From JAMHWD01 sp035911135 (GTDB lineage: Bacteria > Pseudomonadota > Alphaproteobacteria > Micavibrionales > Micavibrionaceae), in the NCBI GenBank assembly GCA_035911135.1, contig JAMHWD010000016.1:1-19023 (forward strand): DNA of 19,023 nucleotides, in the 5' to 3' direction. Below the pieces are notes generated by a model, which did no database searches, was not told the origin of the DNA, and saw only the letters and a list, made by a program, of their open reading frames with translations. Of this stretch, positions 14,601 to 19,023 are shown in pieces; positions within the stretch are counted from its first letter, which is position 1, and every line of letters begins with the position of its first letter. The position numbers were made by a program, and so were the translations under genes.

Positions 14601-15712
14601 GCCGCAACTGGCTGGAGGAAATCAAAGCCAAATATCCCAAATCCCCTGCCCTTATTCTGGATACACGTCACGACCCGGCAAGCACCGCGCCGCTTGATTA
14701 CATCCCGTTTGAAATCCTGCGCGATGAATCCAAACCCTTCCTCGAAGATCCCAATTTCGTGGTCGTGGATGTTCCGGCGCATCATCTACGCTTCCCTGTG
14801 GAGCAATTTGACATCCGCATCCCCTATCGCGGGATTGCCGTACCGGAACTGGCCAAAGACAAGAAAAACGCTATCGCCCGCGGCAAGCCGCTTATCTTCC
14901 GCGAGATTGAAACCGGGCGGATGTATGCGGCCGGGGCGGCTTCCGTACATGAGAAGACGGATAAATTCCCGATCCTGACCGAAAAGGCGATCCGCGATTA
15001 CGCTCATGCCGGACATGAAATTTCAAAGCCAGACAAGATAACCTATATCGGGATTGAAGGGTTGTATCCGCTGGCCAATACGCGCAATTTCGAAATGGGC
15101 ACACAGGGCTTTAAGCTGCCTTCTGCACAATTTGATGCGCTCACCCATCCGCGCTTTGCCGGCTTTGGCGATAAACCGCTGACCAGCGTTATCATTCCGC
15201 TGGATTACTGCCCGCAACGCCTCTCGCCGGACAAGACCCTGCGCCTGCGTGAGATGGCCGCCAAGGCATTCTCCAATATCGAAGGCGGCGGCGGCATGGA
15301 GACAGGCCATATCTACGATACCACCCTGCGCCATGTTATCGGCATTGATTGCACTGGCGAGAAGGAAGGCGTTACGCTTGCCGATCTCAGCCGCAAGATC
15401 CGCGCCAGCGAAATCTCGCCGGCCATTGTCAGCGGCGCTGGTTTTACCGGCGTTGATCATCTGGAAAACCGCCTCACGCAATGGGCGGTTGAGCGCTGGA
15501 AAGATAATCCGATGGGCCAGCGCGTTCTGGTGGCCACTTTCGATCAGGTCAACAAGGCCTATAACGATAACAACCGGGATGAACGCTATAATATGTGGGG
15601 GCAGTTCAACAGCCTCTCCGCACCGCTGGCGGCCTTAAAACGCGGCGGCAAACCCGTCCTGCCATCCGCCTATCAGGATTATGGCTGGAAACCGGCCGCC
15701 GATTCAGCGTAA
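11690..15712 (+). CDS. Giant protein with N-terminal SbcB/ExoI-like DEDDh 3'-5' exonuclease (1340 residues)
   Basis: Residues 26-32 (LIIDLETSG) are ExoI motif I with Asp30 and Glu32. GFNFLNYDLPILRTNLMRVGFDP (221-243) matches ExoI 'GYNNVRFDDEVTRNIFYRNFYDP' with Asp228. AHGAFFDAACTGAIM (340-354) supplies His341 and Asp346, completing DEDDh. Beyond it, LKDLDAEDWVEYM, VKSLRRFQGGIPFEDVF, NIQMRENIRAAIA and LPHLFSGG follow the order of the ExoI C-terminal domains ('LLELDSDTLRERL', 'NPQVREKVVAIF', 'LYNGFF'). E. coli ExoI has 475 residues; this protein has an insertion of about 110 residues in the exonuclease domain and about 700 extra C-terminal residues I cannot identify. The start at 11690 (AAGGGG upstream) overlaps the beta-CASP gene; ATG 11765 is possible. 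Likely substrate is single-stranded DNA, by analogy. Confidence 0.82.
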   Translation: MFDPYKKRIAPKSIMWDRVKRGELMTLIIDLETSGFSRNDVPYSTPASPFITEYGDCLMDLSGNYLNSAQLFPKRPEWLLAQPPAAILQRLEDGLHSYDDPDKDNYWSAIASMAWRIEQSAFAYESMSADREYILFREYNKQLKSGSREAAEEVIPVPLLDDNGEIVHDVRYHPARQKISYRIQREDKDSIDYEFSDNLYYRDEQDGSQWKWVDASVLISGFNFLNYDLPILRTNLMRVGFDPMDSTFLYARGTVNDRQRKKNHILDVRNLAYATVIYGQQDDNGLKMGKIKNILGGQSRRSEALTAYLAEQMKHTNPLRLIQGGAFNPIDGSFPDLNMAHGAFFDAACTGAIMNLSMDTSPWIYKTFDKQVDEKRLYQVLTQTKPQGDTLPLVSLPRRDGGINHSENPYWFLDTDDQMGRFRRLAFLHIDGNFHKSEYKGKKLKDLDAEDWVEYMDRPYNAGDPDRAVIVKSLRRFQGGIPFEDVFKHSSAADHYRKKLGNGDIQKDIAYVAENIQMRENIRAAIAAMQSRMRQNSYMPQNPLLEDELPHLFSGGIAYIEDAATIAAQNGSQDIHPVVKTIHAHHNNDFRYMADMDRAIRRMAIKAHIIDNYKNHAPEDSLGYYDDFLGYTAATSDPEQLREEANIFYSQRRDSAPKGRLILDDLIDPATNKPFFENGKAQIFTADDAAHFKGVLRMHKNMAQAALNSFEGMTDKIHKSQFDKKKWPYAHIIEEIKRPGALKTRYFDTERFGARPKPDFRSPRDAFDFRTQLGLRILRDYDAETRNPASEFISGLVDKTYADKPRHGRANHRLLVADPDNGETGASPHVIDEKGRVLDIAYLKAQKTSHVLDKLSSGEWKTRFYRLRSEPSVTMLMQRFVDLDMGDKIPKPLYEHMYKADLQSRLWGFENETPDTARMTTLETIEFDLSRLELSASMRNAHLLERDRNPLMGAAAKALQTDEGQRALIRSRNWLEEIKAKYPKSPALILDTRHDPASTAPLDYIPFEILRDESKPFLEDPNFVVVDVPAHHLRFPVEQFDIRIPYRGIAVPELAKDKKNAIARGKPLIFREIETGRMYAAGAASVHEKTDKFPILTEKAIRDYAHAGHEISKPDKITYIGIEGLYPLANTRNFEMGTQGFKLPSAQFDALTHPRFAGFGDKPLTSVIIPLDYCPQRLSPDKTLRLREMAAKAFSNIEGGGGMETGHIYDTTLRHVIGIDCTGEKEGVTLADLSRKIRASEISPAIVSGAGFTGVDHLENRLTQWAVERWKDNPMGQRVLVATFDQVNKAYNDNNRDERYNMWGQFNSLSAPLAALKRGGKPVLPSAYQDYGWKPAADSA

Positions 15713-15767
15713 TATCGCTGACATATCATCAAACATTGTCCAATTTTCAATTATGGAGTTGCCTGCC

Positions 15768-16637
15768 ATGACTGACGCCCTTATCGAAGCCCATGAACTT
15801 TTTGAACTCATGCACGCCCCCAGAATCGGCCAGGGGCGCCTGCGTATTCTGGATGCCAGCTTCGCCATGCCCGGCGCAACCGAAAGCCCCTATGATGCCT
15901 TCCTGATAGGTCATATCGAATCAGCGCGCTTTTTTGATGTTGATGCCATTTCCGACCAGAACAACCCTCTGCCCCATATGCTGCCCAGCTCCGAGCAATT
16001 CGAACGCCAGATCGGCGCACTCGGCATAGGCAACACAGATACCATCATCATCTATGGCCAGAGCGGCATCATCATGGGGCCGGCACGGGCGTGGTGGATG
16101 TTCCGCGTTTTTGGTCATGATAATGTACGCATCCTCAATGGCGGCCTGCCCGCATGGAAAGCAGCAGGATTCGCGCTGCAACCCGCCATGCCGGAACCGG
16201 CAACACCCGCCCTTTTCAAGGCCAAATACCGCCCTGCTCTGGTCTCGCACCGCGCCGATATCGAAAAAGCCATTGATACGGGGCTTTGCGCGCTTTTGGA
16301 TGCGCGCTCACCGGAACGCTTTGCCGGAACCGCGCCGGAACCGCGTCCCGGCCTGATTCCCGGCCATATGCCGGGCGCACTAAATCTGCCCGCAGGCAAG
16401 CTGGTGGATCCCGCAACAGGCAAACTACTTTCGGAAGAGCAAATCAGGAAAGCCCTTGAGGCCATCCATTTCGACCCCGCCCAGCCCGTTATCACCACCT
16501 GCGGCAGCGGCGTTACTGCCTGCGTGATCGTGCTGGCACTCCATACTTTGGGTTATACGCAAATTCCGGTTTATGATGGCTCCTGGAGCGAATGGGGGCA
16601 GGACAATACAAATAACAAAATATCCCAATCAAATTAA
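15768..16637 (+). CDS. sseA: Thiosulfate/3-mercaptopyruvate sulfurtransferase (SseA-like, two rhodanese domains)
   Basis: Transfers sulfur from 3-mercaptopyruvate or thiosulfate to thiophilic acceptors through a Cys persulfide, in the cytoplasm. I chose ATG 15768 because GGAG lies 9 nt upstream (289 residues); an in-frame ATG at 15753 is less likely. The N-terminal rhodanese domain (about 10-140) has the ILNGGLPAW signature but a degenerate active loop. The C-terminal domain (about 160-280) has LLDARSPERFAG, GHMPGALNLP and the catalytic loop CGSGVTAC with Cys245, the form typical of mercaptopyruvate sulfurtransferases. It starts 55 bp after the exonuclease gene on the same strand and may be read through from it, but it looks like an ordinary housekeeping gene. 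Confidence 0.92.
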   Translation: MTDALIEAHELFELMHAPRIGQGRLRILDASFAMPGATESPYDAFLIGHIESARFFDVDAISDQNNPLPHMLPSSEQFERQIGALGIGNTDTIIIYGQSGIIMGPARAWWMFRVFGHDNVRILNGGLPAWKAAGFALQPAMPEPATPALFKAKYRPALVSHRADIEKAIDTGLCALLDARSPERFAGTAPEPRPGLIPGHMPGALNLPAGKLVDPATGKLLSEEQIRKALEAIHFDPAQPVITTCGSGVTACVIVLALHTLGYTQIPVYDGSWSEWGQDNTNNKISQSN

Positions 16638-16844
16638 AAAATTTTCCATTAAAATAAAATATTCTTAATATAATTAAATATAAAAACTACTTAGAATAAC
16701 AATAAATAAATAATAGTTTTTCAAAAATTTACTTAAATGTAATAAATTTTACTGATAATTTCTTTTACAATATTTGTATTATATTAAGAAACGAGAGATA
16801 GTTCCGGTTTTGATAAAATTTTACAAAAATTTTCGTTTTTTTTC

Positions 16845-16873
16845 TTGCAATCGTTCCGGCCGTGACATATAAA
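16845..16873 (+). promoter_or_regulatory. Strong sigma70-type promoter
   Basis: TTGCAA (16845-16850) and TATAAA (16868-16873) are 17 bp apart, close to consensus in both boxes. Transcription would begin near 16880 and run into the terminator at 16905, and, when it reads through, into the gene at 16989. Confidence 0.6.
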
Positions 16874-16879
16874 GAATGT

Positions 16880-16935
16880 AACACACCCTCTATTACCGCC
16901 GTTTGTCCGGAGCATCGTCTCCGGACCTTTTTTTT
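16880..16935 (+). ncRNA. Predicted ~55-nt short transcript or attenuated leader
   Basis: The near-consensus promoter ending at 16873 and the intrinsic terminator ending at 16935 bracket about 25 nt of unstructured RNA followed by the terminator hairpin. It may be a small RNA, or a leader in which termination is regulated ahead of the gene at 16989. No leader peptide is visible. Start and end are predicted from promoter and terminator positions only. Confidence 0.35.
16905..16935 (+). terminator. Intrinsic (Rho-independent) terminator
   Basis: A perfect 8-bp stem GTCCGGAG/CTCCGGAC (16905-16912 and 16919-16926) with a CATCGT loop is followed by a run of eight T residues (16928-16935). It lies 270 bp after the sulfurtransferase stop and only about 30 bp after the predicted promoter, so it ends either read-through from upstream or a very short transcript. 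Confidence 0.85.
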
Positions 16936-16988
16936 GTGCGAAATGGATAGGGCAAAAATAACAAGAATTCAACAGGGACAAAACGAAT

Positions 16989-17417
16989 ATGCTTAAGGAT
17001 ACGTTCCGCTATTCCTCCCCCGCGCCTGATGCGCCGACAATCGAGCGCAAGAACGGCGTTTTCGCCTATCACGGCAATGTTGATCCGCAAAGCGTCCGCA
17101 TTATAAATCCCAATACCGGCCAACCTATCAGAAAAGCATTCGTCGAGGCCGAGCCTTCTTTGCTGGGGACCTATTGCGCGTCAACAAAGCGCTGGACCCT
17201 GCATCGAAACGCCGTACTTCTTTGGGATCATCCAGATGCCCACGATCCCGATTTTGCAGGTCTTTACACACGATTGAATGCATCTTCTTCCTTCCACTAC
17301 GCCGCCGAAGGCAACCTGTTGCGCCTTTCGCCCGCTATTCGCACTGCACCATCGAATTCCCAGCGCACGCATGGGCAAGCTGCTATAATATCTTTAATGG
17401 ACCGCAGGCATTCTTAA
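16989..17417 (+). CDS. Hypothetical protein, probably frameshifted near its 3' end
   Basis: A 142-residue frame beginning MLKDTFRYSSPAPDAPTIERKNG, with AGGGA about 12 nt upstream of the ATG. It is soluble and has a DPQSVRIINPNTGQPIRKAFVE segment; I recognise no family. After about residue 115 the codon choice in this frame becomes poor (consecutive ATA codons), while the neighbouring frame reads well as RYSHCTIEFPAHAWASCYN and ends with TGA at 17426-17428. One extra C in the CCC run at 17331-17333 would join the two. So the gene is either disrupted or carries a one-base sequencing error. It lies between a terminator and the DUF2147 gene. Confidence 0.55.
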   Translation: MLKDTFRYSSPAPDAPTIERKNGVFAYHGNVDPQSVRIINPNTGQPIRKAFVEAEPSLLGTYCASTKRWTLHRNAVLLWDHPDAHDPDFAGLYTRLNASSSFHYAAEGNLLRLSPAIRTAPSNSQRTHGQAAIISLMDRRHS

Positions 17418-17465
17418 AGACCGCCTGAAAGGCCAATCAACCGGATATTTCAGGAGCCTTATCCC

Positions 17466-17921
17466 ATGTCGCTGCGCCGCGCCTCGCTATCTTTACTTGC
17501 TTTCACAACCGCCCTTTTGCCCGTAACCGCTTCTGCCGCTTCACCACTTGAGGGCCTGTGGCTGACCCAGAACCAGCGCTCCATTATCGCGCTGGCGGAA
17601 TGCGATCAAGGGTTATGCGGGAATGTCTTCTGGATCATCAAAGACGGCATGCAGACCGATTCTGCCAATCCTGATGAATCCAAGCGCAGCCGCCCCATGT
17701 GCGGTCTGCCTATTCTCTGGGGTTTTGAAAAAGACGGCGATCATGCCTGGGAAAACGGCACGATCTATAAGGCCGATGAGGGCGATCTCTATGATGCCGA
17801 TCTGGCGCTTCAGGAAGATGGCACGCTGAAAGTCCGCGGCTATATGGGCATTTCCCTGCTGGGCAAGACCCAAGTCTGGACCCGCGTTTCTGCCAAGGAT
17901 TACCCATCCTGCAAGAAATGA
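17466..17921 (+). CDS. DUF2147 family exported protein
   Basis: A 151-residue protein with a Sec signal peptide: basic MSLRR, a hydrophobic core, and likely cleavage after TASA or TASAA near residue 24-25. The mature part begins SPLEGLWLTQNQRSIIALAEC and contains paired cysteines (AECDQGLCGNVFWI), GTIYKADEGDLYDADLALQEDGTLKVRGYMG and LGKTQVWTRV. This matches DUF2147, a small periplasmic beta-rich family common in Proteobacteria ('G.W.t...dg..v.i..C...LCG.iv'). Function is unknown. AGGAG lies about 11 nt before the ATG. It stands 38-48 bp after the preceding gene and may share its transcript. Confidence 0.88.
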   Translation: MSLRRASLSLLAFTTALLPVTASAASPLEGLWLTQNQRSIIALAECDQGLCGNVFWIIKDGMQTDSANPDESKRSRPMCGLPILWGFEKDGDHAWENGTIYKADEGDLYDADLALQEDGTLKVRGYMGISLLGKTQVWTRVSAKDYPSCKK

Positions 17922-17931
17922 CCTCCTTTAT

Positions 17932-17961
17932 TTGACATAATTGATTTTTCTATGTTAATCT
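17932..17961 (+). promoter_or_regulatory. Promoter with consensus -35 and extended -10
   Basis: TTGACA (17932-17937) is a perfect -35 box. TG at 17953-17954 plus TAATCT (17956-17961) form an extended -10 at 18-bp spacing. It lies 33 bp before the start of the gene at 17994, which has GGGAGG at 17978-17983. Confidence 0.6.
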
Positions 17962-17993
17962 CTCCCTAGCTAACGCCGGGAGGTTTATATTTA

Positions 17994-18601
17994 ATGGGCA
18001 TTAAGGCCAGTGCGCGCAACGTAATGCGATTATGTAACGAGCAGCCCGCAGCTCAAAACCCGCGTTGGGAGATCAAGATCGCGCGCTATTTTGGTTATAG
18101 TGAAACAACGCTGGCTCTGCTCAAGGCTCCAAACGGGCTGCATTACATGGTCCGCTCCAGTGCCTTTCCCTATGGACGCCCCAGCGGCGGCATTGAAGAA
18201 TATTATAATATTTCTCGTGGGCGCCATGTAACCGAACGCGTCTTTCACTGGAACGACTTACTTGATGAGCTGGCCGGAGACCATGACAACCCAATATCCA
18301 TGAACTCGCCCACCACATTGACTGTACTTATTTCCCGGAAGGCAATCAACTCCCTGGTGCGCCACATGGCATGCGATTCAAGCGTATCCATATGCATCTT
18401 ATGCATCACCATCTAGGGACAAACCTTGAAACGCGAATGGCCTCAAATTATGCCAAAACCTCCTATGGCATTGCCTTTGCACTGAATCTGGAAGACATCA
18501 AACGCCGCGGTTTCTCAGAAACGCGCAGCGTGGACATCCTGCCCGCAGAACAGCATAGCCCCTTTCGCGATTTCAACCCGCTTCACAATATGATTATCTA
18601 G
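17994..18601 (+). pseudogene. Frameshifted gene for a protein with an HELAHH motif
   Basis: The first frame starts MGIKASARNVMRLCNEQ at 17994 and reads well to about 18290 (DELAGDHDNP), then turns poor and stops at 18416. From about 18293 the next frame reads well to a TAG at 18599-18601: NIHELAHHIDCTYFPEGNQ, RFKRIHMHLMHHHLG, and a charged C-terminus. A single lost base near 18290 restores one protein of about 202 residues. HELAHHID resembles the HExxH zinc-binding motif of metallopeptidases, and the His-rich segment after it may hold further metal ligands, but overall the family is not recognised. It is either a recent pseudogene or has a one-base error in the assembly. Confidence 0.65.
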
Positions 18602-18612
18602 GTTGATATAAA

Positions 18613-18657
18613 TGGCGATCCCAGCAGGACTTGAACCTGCAACCCCCTGCTTAGAAG
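18613..18657 (-). pseudogene. 3' half of tRNA-Arg(TCT), attachment-site scar
   Basis: Read on the minus strand this contains an anticodon loop CTTCTAA (anticodon TCT), the 3' anticodon-stem strand GCAGG, a T-arm GCAGGTTCAAGTCCTGC, the 3' acceptor strand TGGGATC, a discriminator G and CCA. The 5' half is missing: positions 18658-18662 do not pair with the anticodon stem and no D-arm follows. A break exactly at the anticodon loop is where tRNA-directed tyrosine integrases usually cross over. With an integrase to the right, this is an element boundary; the intact tRNA should lie at the far end, outside the window. Confidence 0.8.
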
Positions 18658-18730
18658 AAAGTGGGTTATATTGGACACAATTCCTCATCATTCCTCCGTA
18701 TTGTTATTTATCAATAACTTAAAAAGTCAC

Positions 18731-18763
18731 TTGACCTCATCACTCCTCTATATTTACTATAAT
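18731..18763 (+). promoter_or_regulatory. Possible integrase promoter
   Basis: TTGACC (18731-18736) with TACTAT (18755-18760) at 18-bp spacing, or a perfect TATAAT at 18758-18763 with a poor -35. Either would drive the integrase at 18831. The tandem repeats directly downstream cover the expected start of transcription, so integrase binding there could repress its own gene. Confidence 0.4.
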
Positions 18764-18765
18764 GG

Positions 18766-18787
18766 TGGTTGCTACGTGGTTGCTACG
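18766..18787 (+). repeat. Tandem 11-bp direct repeats, likely integrase arm-type sites
   Basis: TGGTTGCTACG occurs twice without a gap (18766-18776 and 18777-18787), between the tRNA scar and the integrase start. Arm-type binding sites of tyrosine integrases are typically short direct repeats beside the core site, bound by the N-terminal domain of the protein encoded next door. The role is inferred from this placement. Confidence 0.5.
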
Positions 18788-18830
18788 AATTTATGGCTCA
18801 CGTTACTAAAAAATCGAAAGGCACTCTGAA

Positions 18831-19023
18831 ATGGCCAGCAAGAAAATCACCCTGAGTAGCGTTAAGGAACTTAGCCAGAACGAGACAATCTGGGATACAG
18901 AGATTAAAGGATTTGGCTGCCGCTGCCAAAAAGATGGAAAAATCTTTATCGTCAAATATCGCGTTGGCAAAGGTCGCGCCGCCCGTCAAAGGTTCTTTAC
19001 CATTGGCCGTCTGGGATCGCCAT
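18831..19023 (+). CDS. Tyrosine-recombinase integrase, N-terminal part (runs off the window)
   Basis: The first 64 residues are present, starting MASKKITLSSVKELSQ with GAAAGG 9 nt upstream. TIWDTEIKGFGCRC, KIFIVKYRVGKGRAARQRFFTIGRLGSP matches the arm-type DNA-binding domain at the N-terminus of phage and genomic-island integrases ('GFGVRV...KTFIVQYR....R..tiGryG'). The catalytic domain lies beyond the right edge. The gene points away from the tRNA-Arg scar, so the element it mobilises extends to the right. It would catalyse integration and excision at the tRNA-Arg gene. Confidence 0.85.
   Translation, partial: MASKKITLSSVKELSQNETIWDTEIKGFGCRCQKDGKIFIVKYRVGKGRAARQRFFTIGRLGSP

Larger units (their letters stand above)
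16638..16988. other. AT-rich intergenic region
   Basis: About 350 bp with no open frame of note. 16638-16840 is strongly A/T-biased, with runs such as AAAATTTT repeated near 16816-16834, far from the composition of the flanking genes. The right part contains a strong promoter and an intrinsic terminator (separate entries). It may be a site bound by nucleoid proteins, or acquired DNA. Confidence 0.6.

Noticed and set aside
16638..16840. AT-rich stretch as a replication origin
   Set aside because: No DnaA-box cluster, iterons or replication gene is visible nearby.
1..19023. CRISPR array
   Set aside because: No regularly spaced repeats of 25-40 bp were seen anywhere; the only tandem repeats are the 11-bp pair at 18766.

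Overview
The window looks like chromosomal DNA of an alphaproteobacterium of moderate GC. Pointers are a CioA-type (short Q-loop) cytochrome bd operon with a DUF2474-like small subunit, a DUF2147 periplasmic protein, a CGSGVT-type sulfurtransferase and Gpt. Micavibrio-like or Rhodospirillales-like bacteria would fit, but the sequence alone does not settle the genus.

Layout. (1) Position 1 to about 200 is the 3' end of an IS3-family element, with the transposase C-terminus ending at 173. (2) 269-2838, minus strand: cydA, cydB and a 50-residue DUF2474-like gene, all overlapping. (3) 2925-3368, minus strand: gpt. (4) 3502-3576: tRNA-Asn(GTT). (5) 3577-4116 is a gene-poor stretch with a good promoter and possible operators. 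(6) 4117-15712 is a plus-strand run of large proteins with no standard annotation: a 93-residue protein; a 250-residue protein resembling the N-terminal module of giant DarB-like helicase/methyltransferase proteins; an 885-residue protein of unknown family; a 1204-residue protein with a divergent RNase J-like metallo-beta-lactamase/beta-CASP core; and a 1340-residue protein beginning with an SbcB/ExoI-like DEDDh exonuclease region. (7) 15768-16637: an SseA-like sulfurtransferase. (8) 16638-16988: very AT-rich DNA ending in a promoter and terminator that would make a roughly 55-nt RNA or act as an attenuator. (9) 16989-18601: a hypothetical gene that is probably frameshifted, a DUF2147 gene, and a second clearly frameshifted gene. 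(10) 18613 to the right edge: a 3' half of tRNA-Arg(TCT) as an attachment-site scar, tandem 11-bp repeats, and the start of a tyrosine-recombinase integrase. A second mobile element therefore begins here and continues out of the window.

The most interesting part is region 6. Two nuclease-like proteins of very different folds, a beta-CASP ribonuclease-type hydrolase and a DEDDh 3'-5' exonuclease, are each embedded in a protein far larger than its relatives. They are translationally coupled by an 8-nt overlap and sit downstream of a DarB-like module. This suggests a multi-protein nucleic-acid processing machine. Defence, anti-restriction, DNA uptake or breakdown, or a domesticated mobile element are all possible; the sequence does not choose between them.
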